From NCBI GenBank assembly GCA_023382335.1, contig JAMCPM010000006.1, forward strand, positions 134,372 to 198,371: 64,000 bases of DNA, given 5' to 3'. This DNA is from Actinomycetota bacterium (lineage in GTDB: Bacteria > Actinomycetota > Thermoleophilia > BMS3ABIN01). The notes under the pieces were generated by a model. The model did no database searches. It saw only the letters and a program-made list of their open reading frames with translations, and was not told where the DNA came from. The position numbers and the translations under genes are program-made. Numbering within the stretch: the stretch's first letter is position 1; each line of letters opens with the position of its first letter. Positions 24,832-33,449 of the stretch are shown piece after piece.

Positions 24832-26669
24832 TGACTGACGCCCTCACGGCCGGCTCGCTTGTTCTCATAACCCCTTCCAGTCACCATCCTGCCATTGATG
24901 ACGGCAGTGCGTGAATTCCCGACAATGACGATCGTGCGCATGTCGATATCCTGCCCGATAAGGCTGGCGATATCGGTAATGCCAAAGGATTCCTCAGGGC
25001 TGCCTGCCGCGCGCACCCAGCCAACCGGCGTATCGGCTGGGCGGCTGCTCGCCAGAATGCCGCAAACCTCTTCAAACAGGGGGCGCCGCTTCTTGCTGGT
25101 GGGATTGTAAAGGCAGATGACCAGGTCGGAATCGGCAGCGAGGCGCGCCCGGCGCAGAACCTCCTCACGGGGAGTCAGGAGGTCGCTGAGGCTGAGCGTG
25201 ACGTAATCGTTCATCAGCGGCGCTCCGAGCCTCGCGGCGGCGATCTGCGCCGCGGTCACACCTGGGACTATCTCGACCGGCGTGCCGTCGGAGAGTTCCA
25301 GCAGGGGACCAGCCATGCCGTAGACCCCCGGATCGCCGCTGGATATCATGGCCACGGTCTGCCCGTCCGCGGCCGCCGCGAGCGCCTGCCGGCAGCGATC
25401 GACTTCCGCGCCCATCGATCCCGTGATGAACTGCTTCCCGGGGAAGATGTCCCTGATCTGCTCGACGTAAGTGCGGTAGCCCATGATGATGTCGGACGCG
25501 GCCAGAGCCTCTTTGGCCGCGGCGGTTAGGAGCGAGTCGGTGCCGGCGCCGGTGCCGACGACGATGACACGACCGGCGTTTGAGCGCGGCAGCCCGGCAG
25601 CCGCGACAGCCAGGGCGACAGTCACCGGGCCGAAACCTTCCTTCCCGGAAAGCAGCTCTCCGGCGCCGGCCGCCAGCAGGGCCGCGGGTTCGCAAACGGC
25701 GGGCGTGCCTACTTTGGCGGCTACGAATTCGCTTCCCGGCCTGCCTTCAGCCGCAAGTTCGGCCGCCGTGAAAAATCTCAGGCCGGCATCGAGCCGGGCA
25801 GCAGCCTCGATGAGACCGGCTTCATCATTCTTGACGTCGATGGAAGCGAGGGCGCCCACGGCCCGAGGATCCATTCCGTTGCGAACACAGGCGCCGGCGA
25901 TCGCCGCGACGATCTCATCGGCGGAAGCATCGCGGCGGCAGCCGACTCCCGCGACGATAGTCCGGGGGACAAGGTGCACGGTCTCCGGTGAAGGCCGCGA
26001 TACATTTTCTGACACGCCGCCGGCAGGAGTAGAATCATCGGCTTCATCAGATATATGCTCGGTTATCAAAATACGGCCGGCGTAGGCGGATGCATCCCCA
26101 CCGGCCGGAACCCAATCATAGCCTTCGATGCCGGGGTCGGCGCTACTCTCGATACAGACCTGTTTGCCATCAACCAGCATCGCTGTCACCCGCCTCAGGG
26201 CAACCGGATCGTCAATGATAAGCCCCAGTCGCCGCGCGACCTCGTCCGGAGCGACGAGTCCCTGCACGTCGCTGGCCGTTGTGATCACGGCGTCGCCTCC
26301 CAGAAATTCCGCGATATCAAGGGCGATGCGGTTAGCGCCGGCCGCGTGTCCTCCCAGCAGGGGCACAACGTGGCGGCCCGCCTCGTCGATGACGATTACC
26401 GCCGGGTCTTCCTGCTTGGAACGCAGGTGAGGAGCCAAAACACGGAAGGGAATTCCGGCCGCCATGACGCAGACCAGTGTATCGCCAGCCAGAAAACGTT
26501 CGGGTAGCGCTTCGGCGATACTGTCGAAGGGATCGCAATGCCCACAACCCAGGCTGTGGCAACGGGGAAGATGGGCATCGCCGCCAAAGCGGTCGCGCAA
26601 CTTCAACGCCAGCAGGGAACCTCCGGCGGTCAGGGAAAAATAACTTATCGTGGGCGAATCCTGTTTCAT
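24828..26669 (-). CDS. cbiGH: CbiG–CbiH fusion: cobalt-precorrin-5A hydrolase and precorrin-3B C17-methyltransferase
   Basis: 613 residues. Residues 1–360 are CbiG (LVCVMAAGIPFRVLAPHL, PLLGGHAAGANRIALDIAEF, TIVAGVGCRRDASADEIVAA, TPAVCEPAALLAAG), which removes the C2 unit as acetaldehyde. Residues ~366–613 are CbiH, a SAM-dependent methyltransferase contracting the ring (VIVVGTGAGTDSLLTAAAKE, MGYRTYVEQI, SSGDPGVYGMAGPLLEL, VPGVTAAQIAAARLGAPL, NPTSKKRRPLFEE). The two act on successive steps, so the fusion is sensible; it is known elsewhere. A cysteine/histidine-rich CHSLGCGHCD segment lies near residue 40. Confidence 0.92.
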   Translation of the reverse strand: MKQDSPTISYFSLTAGGSLLALKLRDRFGGDAHLPRCHSLGCGHCDPFDSIAEALPERFLAGDTLVCVMAAGIPFRVLAPHLRSKQEDPAVIVIDEAGRHVVPLLGGHAAGANRIALDIAEFLGGDAVITTASDVQGLVAPDEVARRLGLIIDDPVALRRVTAMLVDGKQVCIESSADPGIEGYDWVPAGGDASAYAGRILITEHISDEADDSTPAGGVSENVSRPSPETVHLVPRTIVAGVGCRRDASADEIVAAIAGACVRNGMDPRAVGALASIDVKNDEAGLIEAAARLDAGLRFFTAAELAAEGRPGSEFVAAKVGTPAVCEPAALLAAGAGELLSGKEGFGPVTVALAVAAAGLPRSNAGRVIVVGTGAGTDSLLTAAAKEALAASDIIMGYRTYVEQIRDIFPGKQFITGSMGAEVDRCRQALAAAADGQTVAMISSGDPGVYGMAGPLLELSDGTPVEIVPGVTAAQIAAARLGAPLMNDYVTLSLSDLLTPREEVLRRARLAADSDLVICLYNPTSKKRRPLFEEVCGILASSRPADTPVGWVRAAGSPEESFGITDIASLIGQDIDMRTIVIVGNSRTAVINGRMVTGRGYENKRAGREGVSQ

Positions 26670-26672
26670 GGG

Positions 26673-27425
26673 CTATTCGCGATATCCATGGGAAAATCCG
26701 TCTTTGTACAGGAGCGATTCCTCCCCGGCCTGGGCCAGCGCCTCGCCCACGAGGATGATAGCGGTGCAATCGATGCCGGCGGCGGCGATATCCGCCGACA
26801 GGCCCGCGACGGTCGTTCTGACGATCTTCTGCCCGGCCCGGCTGGCGTTTTGCACCACAGCCACCGGCGTCTGCGGCGGGTAGCCCTCGCCCAGCTTCGC
26901 CTGAACGTCAGCGGCCAGGCCGGCGCTGAGGAATATCGCCATGGTGGCTCCATGCCTGGCCAGGCTGGCGATATCTTCTGACTCCGGCACTGGCGTGCGG
27001 CCCGCGGCGCGCGTAATGATCACCGTCTGTGAAATGCCGGGAACAGTCAGCTCGCTGGTGAGTGCGGCGGCGGCGGCGCTCAGGGAGCTGACGCCGGGAA
27101 CGACCTCGTAGCCGATGCCCTCCTGCCGCAGCCGCGCCATCTGTTCCTTGACGGCGCCGAAGAGGGAGGGATCGCCGCTATGAAGGCGCACAACCTGCTT
27201 GCCGGCCCGCGCTCGCGAAACCATGGCCTTGACGATGTCATCAAGGCACAGAGGCGCGCTGTCGATCAGCTCCGCCTGCGGCGCGAACTCCAGAACGTCA
27301 GGATGCACGAGCGAACCGGCATGGATCACAGCATCGGCCCGCTGCAACAGGCGCATGCCCTTGATCGTCATGAGCTCCGGATCGCCCGGGCCCGCTCCCA
27401 GGAATGAAACTTTGGCTTCGTTCAT
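26673..27425 (-). CDS. cbiF: Cobalt-precorrin-4 C11-methyltransferase
   Basis: 250 residues of the tetrapyrrole methylase superfamily. Motifs: VSFLGAGPGDPELMTIKGMR (glycine loop), AGSLVHPDVLEFA, RLHSGDPSLFGAVKEQM, VVPGVSSLSAAAAALTSELT and the CbiF-specific VIITRAAGRTPVP. It methylates C11 of the contracted ring. Its start overlaps the cbiL stop by 4 bp. Confidence 0.92.
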   Translation of the reverse strand: MNEAKVSFLGAGPGDPELMTIKGMRLLQRADAVIHAGSLVHPDVLEFAPQAELIDSAPLCLDDIVKAMVSRARAGKQVVRLHSGDPSLFGAVKEQMARLRQEGIGYEVVPGVSSLSAAAAALTSELTVPGISQTVIITRAAGRTPVPESEDIASLARHGATMAIFLSAGLAADVQAKLGEGYPPQTPVAVVQNASRAGQKIVRTTVAGLSADIAAAGIDCTAIILVGEALAQAGEESLLYKDGFSHGYRE

Positions 27426-28183
27426 TGGTTGTCCTCCGCAAGAATATTATTTTTATCCCCGGCTGCCGGTGATGAGGGCCTGATCCAGATAACCGCGAAA
27501 TAGGGAAGCTTTGCCGCGATATCACGGTTAAGCTCTTCTATCAACTTCTGCCCGGAGCCGCCCAGCTCGATTGCGGCGCACGCGCGCGGCCAGGCGCCGC
27601 TCTCATCGAGCAGATCGAGTGATCGCTCCGTCAGCGACCTGGGTTTGATGACGATCACCGAGGCGCCCATCTCCAGCGCCGCCGCCAGCGCCTGGTGGGC
27701 CTTGCCGGTTACTACAACCGTAGGCGTATCGCCATCGGCAAGTGGCAGTCCCAGCGCCGCCGAGGTAGCGCTGGCGGCCGTGACGCCGCTGATGACCTCA
27801 ACCGGTCCGGCAAAACGCTCGGCCAGATAGCCGAAAGTGCTGTAAAAGAGGGGGTCGCCAAGGGAAAGATAGACAACATCGCGCCCGCCCGCGGCAGCGG
27901 CGGCGATCGCCTTGGCCGCGTCTGCGTGTGCCTGTTCCAGCCGTTTCAGGTCGCGCGTCATCGGCATCAGCAGCGGCAGCAGCTCCGCGGCGGCGGGTAT
28001 GTGGGCGGCGACAGTTTCGTAGGCCCGGCTGGTGGCGCCTTCCTTGTGTACCGGGAAGGCGATGACCGGCGCGCTGCGGATGGCCTCGACGGCTTTGAGC
28101 GTCACCAGCCCCGGGTCGCCGGGACCGACGCCGACACCGATCAGCGTTCCTGTTGCTCCCGCAAATTTTTGATCAGGTTTCAG
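27422..28183 (-). CDS. cbiL: Cobalt-precorrin-2 C20-methyltransferase, apparent CTG start
   Basis: About 253 residues if started at 28183. The frame contains the obligatory glycine loop TLIGVGVGPGDPGLVTLKAV and then KEGATSRAYET, VYLSLGDPLFYSTFGYLAER, VISGVTAASATSAALGLPL and VIKPRSLTERSLDLL, which identify CbiL. No ATG, GTG or TTG exists between the upstream stop (TAATAA) and this loop; the first GTG (28105) would cut the loop off. A CTG at 28183 has GGGAG six bases upstream and gives MKPDQKFAGATGTLIGVGV. It overlaps the cbiET stop by 11 bp, so coupled translation may help initiation. Confidence 0.88.
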   Translation of the reverse strand: MKPDQKFAGATGTLIGVGVGPGDPGLVTLKAVEAIRSAPVIAFPVHKEGATSRAYETVAAHIPAAAELLPLLMPMTRDLKRLEQAHADAAKAIAAAAAGGRDVVYLSLGDPLFYSTFGYLAERFAGPVEVISGVTAASATSAALGLPLADGDTPTVVVTGKAHQALAAALEMGASVIVIKPRSLTERSLDLLDESGAWPRACAAIELGGSGQKLIEELNRDIAAKLPYFAVIWIRPSSPAAGDKNNILAEDNQ

Positions 28184-29384
28184 GTTTGTCTCCCGTGAAG
28201 ATTATTACCGGGTTGTGCTCTGCCCACTTCCTGGACTCACCGCGTGAGATGGCCACACGCGTGGCTGCCCGCGCCGAAAGCCCCGAAGCGGCAAAAAGGG
28301 CGTGCGCCTGCTTCTTGGTTTCTTCCAGAAGCGCCGTGACGACGATGCGTCCGGCAGGAGCCAGTGCCGCCAGAGCCGCCCCGAAGATCTGCTCCAGGCG
28401 TCCGTCATTGCCCCCGATTATCAACAGGTCGGGACGCGGCAGATCATCGTAACACGCCGGCGCCTCCGCGCACACAGTCTCGATCACGGCTCCGAATCTG
28501 CGCGCGTTGGCGGCAACCAGATCACACGCTTCGGACTTCTTGTCAATACTGAATACGCGGGCGCGCGGCTCGAGCAGCGCCGATTCGATTCCGTAAGATC
28601 CCGTGCCGGCTCCTGAGTCCCAGATGACGGCACGGCCATGCGGCTGGGCCTTGGCGAGCAGCACCGCGCGGACCTCGCTTTTGGAGAGCGGCACGCCCTC
28701 CGCTCGCAGCCACAGCTCGTCAGGAATTCCGGGCGCGCTGGCGTTGAGCGATGGCGGCTCTTCCTCCGGAAACACCAGCAACACTGAATTTCCAGGGAAT
28801 CCAAGCGCCGGAGCTTCGCCGAGGATCCCTTGCCAAACCTTTTCAGCGTCTTGACCCAGCGCCACGCCAGCGGCTGCCCGTCGACCGGCTAGCGCCCCGG
28901 GCAGGTTGCCGGCGATCGCCTGGGGAGGATAAGCGTCATCACAAAAATATAGTGTCGGCTGCGAGTATGCGGGCATCGGAACCAGCTCGCGGCTACGTCC
29001 ATGCAGGCTGATGAGCTTCCAGTCCTGCCAGGGCAGGCACAGACGCGCCGAGAGCTGCTGCATCGTGGAGATCCCGGGAATTGCGATACAGTTCTCAGGG
29101 AAATGTTCTTTCAGGAATGGCATGATACTGAAACATCCAGGATCGCCGCTGGCGATGACACAGACGTCCCCGTGAACGATGCCGGCGGCGATAAATCCGC
29201 GCAGCGCCTCCAGGTTGGAGCCGATGGCAAAAGTCTCCGCACCCTCGGGAGCCAGCTCCAGCAGCCGTTTGCCGGCGGCAATATGGCGGCAGCCGGCGAT
29301 GATGCCGCCTGCCTCGCCGGAAAGTTGCGACTCGACTCCGGACCCGGCTCCGACTATGTAAAGTTTGTGCTCCTTGTCAATCAT
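28173..29384 (-). CDS. cbiET: CbiE–CbiT fusion: cobalt-precorrin-7 C5-methyltransferase and precorrin-6B C15-methyltransferase (decarboxylating)
   Basis: 403 residues, the CobL-like arrangement. Residues ~7–205 form CbiE (LYIVGAGSGVESQLSGEAGG, VCVIASGDPGCFSIMPFLKE, AIPGISTMQQLSARLCLPWQ, ISLHGR). Residues ~225–395 form CbiT, a Rossmann methyltransferase (PLSKSEVRAVLLAKAQPHGR, VIWDSGAGTGSYGIESALL, LLIIGGNDGRLEQIF). Together they methylate C5 and C15 and decarboxylate the acetate side chain. It overlaps cbiD by 4 bp. Confidence 0.92.
   Translation of the reverse strand: MIDKEHKLYIVGAGSGVESQLSGEAGGIIAGCRHIAAGKRLLELAPEGAETFAIGSNLEALRGFIAAGIVHGDVCVIASGDPGCFSIMPFLKEHFPENCIAIPGISTMQQLSARLCLPWQDWKLISLHGRSRELVPMPAYSQPTLYFCDDAYPPQAIAGNLPGALAGRRAAAGVALGQDAEKVWQGILGEAPALGFPGNSVLLVFPEEEPPSLNASAPGIPDELWLRAEGVPLSKSEVRAVLLAKAQPHGRAVIWDSGAGTGSYGIESALLEPRARVFSIDKKSEACDLVAANARRFGAVIETVCAEAPACYDDLPRPDLLIIGGNDGRLEQIFGAALAALAPAGRIVVTALLEETKKQAHALFAASGLSARAATRVAISRGESRKWAEHNPVIIFTGDKPET
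28190..28194 (-). promoter_or_regulatory. Shine-Dalgarno sequence for the CTG start of cbiL
   Basis: GGGAG on the minus strand lies six bases upstream of the CTG at 28183–28181 and inside the last codons of cbiET. It is what favours that CTG over the internal CTG at 28144. Confidence 0.5.
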
Positions 29385-30469
29385 GCCCGGCCCACGACCC
29401 TGCCGTGCCCGTCGGTCATGATTACCTCGGCGATGATGCCGTAATCCTTTTTCACGCGCGCCACCGCCCGCCGCGCCACTTCGTCAAGCGCCGCTGTCCC
29501 CGGCGCGCCGGCCGCCTCGAGTTGTTTCAGTGCGGCCTCGGTCGTCGGCAACATCGTCAGCGCCTGGGCTTTGGCGTGGCTCCACCCTGCCTCTTCCGCG
29601 CACGCCTCCAGAACGTCCAGCGGCATGGGCGAATGGCGGGAGTGAGTATCGAAATCTCCGCGCGCGAGCTTGGCCAGTTTGGCCGCATGCCCGAGGATCA
29701 CGACTTTGCCCATGCCGCGTTGCCCCGCCGCGGCCAGCATCATGCCGGTGAAATTGCCCGTCTGAACCACCGAAAGAGGCTCGAAACCCAGCGCCAGCGC
29801 GGCACGCTCACCCTTGGCGCCCGGCACCAGGACCGGAATCTTCACACCGGCGGCCCTGGCGACATCGAGCTGCGGTAAAAGCGATTCCTGGTAGGCAGCC
29901 GAAGACCAGGGCTCGACCCTTCCGGTAGTCCCGAGGATGCTGAGGCCGCCGATTATGCCAAGCCTCGGATTAAATGTCTTTAACGCCAACTCTTCCCCCT
30001 CGGGAATCGAGACGGTCACATCGGCTCCGCCGGTCAGAACCGAGCCGACCTCCTGCCGGATGTACTTGTACGGCACTGGATTGATTGCCGGCAACCCTGG
30101 TTTTACGGGAAGACCGTCGAGCGTGACGCGCCCCACTCCTTCGGCGCCTTCGACGGTAACGATCCCATCGAGCCGCGGCGCCACGCAAACAAAAATCTGC
30201 GCGCCGTTGGTGATGTCAGGGTCGTCGCCGGCGTCCTTGATTATTGAAACGACGCCCTCGCTGTGCATCATCATCCGGAAGAGGGCGTCTTCTCCGTTGG
30301 GAAGTGTGATCTCGACGAGACCGCTTTCCTCGCAGGTGATACCCAATTCTTCCGCGGCCTCCATGCCGCAAGGCAGGTAACCGAGAGCAACCGTCAGAGC
30401 CGCCGCTCTTGCCGCCGCTTGGGCGCAGGCGCCGGTTGTATATCCGCGCCGGGTTCCGGGTCTGTTCAC
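29381..30469 (-). CDS. cbiD: Cobalt-precorrin-5B C1-methyltransferase
   Basis: 362 residues. CbiD is specific to the anaerobic pathway and methylates C1. Family signatures: RRGYTTGACAQAAARAAALT at the N-terminus, VSIIKDAGDDPDITNGAQI, GVGRVTLDGLPVKPGLPAIN, LGIIGGLSILGTTGRVEPWS and MGKVVILGHAAKLAKLARGD. Its presence with CbiG and CbiX shows that the early-cobalt route is used. It overlaps cbiO by 4 bp. Confidence 0.94.
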   Translation of the reverse strand: MNRPGTRRGYTTGACAQAAARAAALTVALGYLPCGMEAAEELGITCEESGLVEITLPNGEDALFRMMMHSEGVVSIIKDAGDDPDITNGAQIFVCVAPRLDGIVTVEGAEGVGRVTLDGLPVKPGLPAINPVPYKYIRQEVGSVLTGGADVTVSIPEGEELALKTFNPRLGIIGGLSILGTTGRVEPWSSAAYQESLLPQLDVARAAGVKIPVLVPGAKGERAALALGFEPLSVVQTGNFTGMMLAAAGQRGMGKVVILGHAAKLAKLARGDFDTHSRHSPMPLDVLEACAEEAGWSHAKAQALTMLPTTEAALKQLEAAGAPGTAALDEVARRAVARVKKDYGIIAEVIMTDGHGRVVGRA

Positions 30470-31359
30470 GCCAGATCGCCTTCCAGCTCGAGCAGTCCCG
30501 CGGCAGGTCCCAGCTCGCTTTCCAGCATCCCCGCGGCGGGTCCCAGCTGACCGCTCTCCAGCAACTCCTCAAGCTTGCGGCGGGCCATTCCCACCGTCAG
30601 CGGCAGCTCTGTCAGGTCGGGAAACATGTCAAAAAGATAAGCTATCCGCGGCAGCCGCAGGTGACAGCGTTCGATCAGCTCCTGATCGCTGAACACCTCG
30701 CGCAGGCCGCCGGTGACCGCCACCCGGCCGGACCTTAGCAGGCAGACCTGGCTGGCATAAAGCGGCACCAGATCGACGTCGTGGGTAGCCATGACCACCG
30801 TCATCCCCCCGCGATTGAGCTCATGCAGCAACCGCATCAGCCTCTTCTCCCCCATGGGATCGAGACTGGCGGTGGGTTCGTCAAGCACCAGCATCCGCGG
30901 CTCCATGGCGAGAACGCCGGCGATGGAGAGCCGTTTCTTCTGTCCATAGCTGAGATGATGGATCGGCCGGTCGAGCAGGTCGGTGATGGCGACCTGCGCC
31001 GCGGCCCGTTCCGCCCGGCGCAGGACATCTTCTTCCGGCAGGCCCAGGTTGCGCGGGCCGTAGCAGATGTCGTCCCTGACCGTCGGCGCGAAGATCTGGT
31101 CGTTGGGGTCCTGGAAAACAAAGCCGGCAATACGGTTCACATCGTCGAAAGTGTCGCGGCTGACCTGCATGCCGCCGACGGTGACCTTCCCCTTCCCGGC
31201 AATGAGCAATCCGTTGAGATGCTTCAGCAGCGTCGATTTGCCGGAGCCGTTGGCGCCCATGATAGCCATGAACGAACCCTCGGGCACGTCGAGCGATATG
31301 CCGTCGAGCGCGCGGGCGCCGCCAGGATATGTGAAAGCCAGTTCATCGATGCGGATCAT
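30466..31359 (-). CDS. cbiO: Cobalt ECF transporter ATPase
   Basis: 297 residues. ABC ATPase with Walker A GANGSGKSTLLKHLNGLL, Q-loop FVFQDPNDQIFAPTVRDDIC, signature HLSYGQKKRLSIAGVLAMEP, Walker B MLVLDEPTASLDP and switch His in VMATHDVDL. It powers the CbiMNQ cobalt importer at the inner face of the membrane. The last ~35 residues contain a duplicated segment, LGPAAGMLESE then LGPAAGLLELE, absent from normal CbiO. It overlaps cbiQ by 4 bp. Confidence 0.93.
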   Translation of the reverse strand: MIRIDELAFTYPGGARALDGISLDVPEGSFMAIMGANGSGKSTLLKHLNGLLIAGKGKVTVGGMQVSRDTFDDVNRIAGFVFQDPNDQIFAPTVRDDICYGPRNLGLPEEDVLRRAERAAAQVAITDLLDRPIHHLSYGQKKRLSIAGVLAMEPRMLVLDEPTASLDPMGEKRLMRLLHELNRGGMTVVMATHDVDLVPLYASQVCLLRSGRVAVTGGLREVFSDQELIERCHLRLPRIAYLFDMFPDLTELPLTVGMARRKLEELLESGQLGPAAGMLESELGPAAGLLELEGDLA

Positions 31360-32123
31360 GGCGCTCCCGCGATAGACATAGTCGTCAGAATTCCCAGTAA
31401 GGCGATCATCGTTATCGCGGCGACGAGGTCAATGCGGCCCGGAGATGTGAGCGTGCCGTTGACGACAGCTCCCGATCCCCGGCAGCGCATAGCCTCCGAT
31501 GAACGGAGGCCGCGCTCATAAACGCGCAGAAACAGCGATCCGCCCAGCATGCGGCTGCTTGCCAGGCCGGTGCCGGTCGAGGACCAGCCCAGACGTGAGC
31601 GCTGAGCCTCTCGCATCCGCGTAAATTCGGCGTGGATGTCAAATAGATATCTGTAGGTCAACTGCACGACCTCGACAAAAGTGGCCGAGATCCTGAACCA
31701 TCTGAGCGCCAGGCAGAGACGGTTGAGCGGCGTGGTCGCCCCCAACATGACCACGATGAGGCCGCCCGCGATTATCCGCAGCGACAGAAAAAGCCCGTGC
31801 AGAAGACCGTCGAAGTGTAAATCGAACGGACCCAGCGAGGCAAAAACATCATTTCCCTTGAAAAGGGTTTGGGAGACAACCGCGAAGACGGCAAAAGTAG
31901 AGGGAAAAGCAATCATCAATAGCTGGCGCCGGCAGGGAATCCTTCCGGCGATCATGAGCAGGACCATGGTGAGGGCGATCGTCCCCGATACCAGATACGA
32001 CGCCGCCAGCAGGTTTATTAAAAGCAGTCCCGCGATGGCGCCTATTTTGATGCGGGGGTCGATCCGTGAGAGGAAACCGTCTCCCCAGGTGTAGCTGTCG
32101 CTGTTGCCTGACGCCGGAGTCAT
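31356..32123 (-). CDS. cbiQ: Cobalt ECF transporter transmembrane subunit
   Basis: 255 residues, the T component. About five membrane helices (IGAIAGLLLINLLAASYLVS, TIALTMVLLMIAG, LRIIAGGLIVVMLGATTPL among them) and the cytoplasmic coupling segments with Ala-Arg/Gly motifs (FTRMREAQRSRLGW, RSSEAMRCRGSG) that engage the ATPase. It begins MTPASGNSDSYTWGDGFLSR, as usual for CbiQ (DP.IKI follows). It overlaps cbiN by 4 bp. Confidence 0.9.
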   Translation of the reverse strand: MTPASGNSDSYTWGDGFLSRIDPRIKIGAIAGLLLINLLAASYLVSGTIALTMVLLMIAGRIPCRRQLLMIAFPSTFAVFAVVSQTLFKGNDVFASLGPFDLHFDGLLHGLFLSLRIIAGGLIVVMLGATTPLNRLCLALRWFRISATFVEVVQLTYRYLFDIHAEFTRMREAQRSRLGWSSTGTGLASSRMLGGSLFLRVYERGLRSSEAMRCRGSGAVVNGTLTSPGRIDLVAAITMIALLGILTTMSIAGAP

Positions 32124-32380
32124 TTATCCTTCCCTGGAAAGAGCGCGCGCCAATGATAACCAGCAATAAAACCCGCGACGGCGCCGCCCGACAGGAAGAA
32201 GAAAAGGAGCAGGTCGCCATCTATCTTCCAGGGCAGGATATGAGATTCCTGGACGCCAGCTTTCTCGGCCAGGGGCGCCGCCGCCGACTCGGTAACATCG
32301 CCTTCCCATCTCGATTCAGTCATGAGCACTGCCGCCAGGAACACAACCACGACCGTGACGACTATAAACCGGCGGCTCAT
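32120..32380 (-). CDS. cbiN: Cobalt transporter small subunit CbiN-like (PDGLE-type)
   Basis: 86 residues from the ATG at 32380. Two membrane helices (FIVVTVVVVFLAAVLM and LLLFFFLSGGAVAGFIAGYH) flank an extracytoplasmic loop ESRWEGDVTESAAAPLAEKA, the layout of CbiN/PDGLE proteins that assist CbiM. Its place between cbiM and cbiQ supports the call. The frame is open for another 130 codons upstream, but those lie inside cbiM in another frame and are not protein-like. Confidence 0.8.
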   Translation of the reverse strand: MSRRFIVVTVVVVFLAAVLMTESRWEGDVTESAAAPLAEKAGVQESHILPWKIDGDLLLFFFLSGGAVAGFIAGYHWRALFPGKDK

Positions 32381-32417
32381 GGCTGCACCGCCCCGGGTAT
32401 GATTATTTGACGGCGCT

Positions 32418-33077
32418 TCATGGACGCACCAGCACATTTTCGAGTATCTCAGCCCGCTGGTTGGCAATGAATACGACCACGCCAGCGGTAAAGAGCGCTT
32501 CGGCGATCGCCAGCGGCACCTGGGTGGGCATGAACGAGGCGAAAGCCACTCCCCAGACATAAAGCACCGTTTGATCCCCGTGAAGCGCCAGCGCGATCTG
32601 AAAGGCGGTGATGCCATAGGTGACGAGATCGCCGACCAGTCCGGCGACTCCCGCCGAGACCCCGAGCCCAAGTCCGAGCTTTCTTGACAGCTTGAAGGCC
32701 CCGAAGCCGGCGAAGGATCCGCCGACAGCCATCGAGATAATATTGGCGCCCCAGCTGGTGATGCCTCCATGGGCGAAGAACAGCGCCTGTAAAAGCAGCG
32801 CCACCGAGCCCAGCACCGTGGCTGTGAGCGGACCCAGCAGGATAGCGGCCATTGGCGTTCCGCACGGATGTGACACCGTGCCCAGGCCGGGGACCGGTAT
32901 CGGCATTAGCGAGATCACGAAGATGAAGGCACCCATGAGACCCACCAGCGGCCGTGAAGAGGGCAACACCGCAAGGCGGCGTTTCAAACCGGCCAGGCCG
33001 GCGCCCACAAAGACGGCCGCGGGCATGTACCAGGCAGCTGCCTGTTCGGCGGGCAGAAGCCCTTCAGGAATGTGCAT
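32418..33077 (-). CDS. cbiM: Cobalt ECF transporter substrate-capture protein
   Basis: About 219 residues. Polytopic S component whose N-terminus Met1-His2 is a metal ligand; the start is therefore taken as the ATG at 33077 (MHIPEGLLP), just after a TTG. Other marks: GTVSHPCGTPMAAILLGPLT, ALFFAHGGITSWGANIISMA and VTYGITAFQIALAL, with the conserved HG/GN metal-site motifs. It is the first gene behind the first cobalamin riboswitch, which fits repression of cobalt uptake when B12 is plentiful. Confidence 0.93.
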   Translation of the reverse strand: MHIPEGLLPAEQAAAWYMPAAVFVGAGLAGLKRRLAVLPSSRPLVGLMGAFIFVISLMPIPVPGLGTVSHPCGTPMAAILLGPLTATVLGSVALLLQALFFAHGGITSWGANIISMAVGGSFAGFGAFKLSRKLGLGLGVSAGVAGLVGDLVTYGITAFQIALALHGDQTVLYVWGVAFASFMPTQVPLAIAEALFTAGVVVFIANQRAEILENVLVRP

Positions 33078-33123
33078 CAAGTTTCCTTTCTTTTCGATAA
33101 AAGGTTTTGAAGATCAGCGGGGA

Positions 33124-33163
33124 TGAAAAAACCCCTCATCCCGGTTGTCGAAAATGAAGGGTT
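33124..33163 (-). terminator. Terminator of the cbiM riboswitch
   Basis: On the minus strand AACCCTTCAT and ATGAGGGGTT form a 10-bp stem around a 14-nt loop (TTTCGACAACCGGG), followed by TTTT (33129–33126). It lies between the aptamer and cbiM, as expected for transcriptional attenuation. Confidence 0.7.
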
Positions 33164-33189
33164 GGCTATGGAAACTTCGTCATTATCCT

Positions 33190-33390
33190 GCCCCTTTCTC
33201 TCGAAGGTTCTGGGATTACCGGTCAGGGGCGGGTTTTCTGGCTCATGAGATGAAACCGCATCCGGAAAAAACCGAAGCCGGACGTCTCTCTCACTTACAG
33301 TAGCGGGACTGCGTCGGAATCGCACCGAGCTTGCCCCATTTAAGCTTCTGCCATACAGGCGGAAGCCCCACTGACCATTACTGGTGTTTG
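33190..33390 (-). ncRNA. Cobalamin riboswitch upstream of cbiM
   Basis: Read on the minus strand, the core contains GGTGCGATTCCGACGCAG, then TCCCGCTACTGT, a clear version of the B12 box and its neighbours (consensus GGTGAAATTCC…GCAGCCCCCGCCACTGT). Upstream bases (CAGTGGGGCTTCCGCCTG) pair in the peripheral helices, and downstream GAGCCAGAAAACCCGCCCCTGA resembles the usual GCCAGGAGACCTGCC segment. It would sense adenosylcobalamin or a relative and control cbiMNQO-D-ET-L-F-GH-J-cobS through the adjacent terminator. Confidence 0.9.
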
Positions 33391-33449
33391 CGATTTTATT
33401 CGCGTGTTGCTTCGATGTCAATCCAAAAATCATTATAACTTGATGTTTG

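Noticed and set aside
28105-28144. GTG at 28105 or internal CTG at 28144 as the cbiL start
   Set aside because: The first removes the essential GVGVGPGDPG loop; the second has only a poorly spaced AGGA.
32381-32770. N-terminal extension of the CbiN-like frame
   Set aside because: It overlaps cbiM in another frame and is not protein-like; the 86-codon form from 32380 has the family layout.
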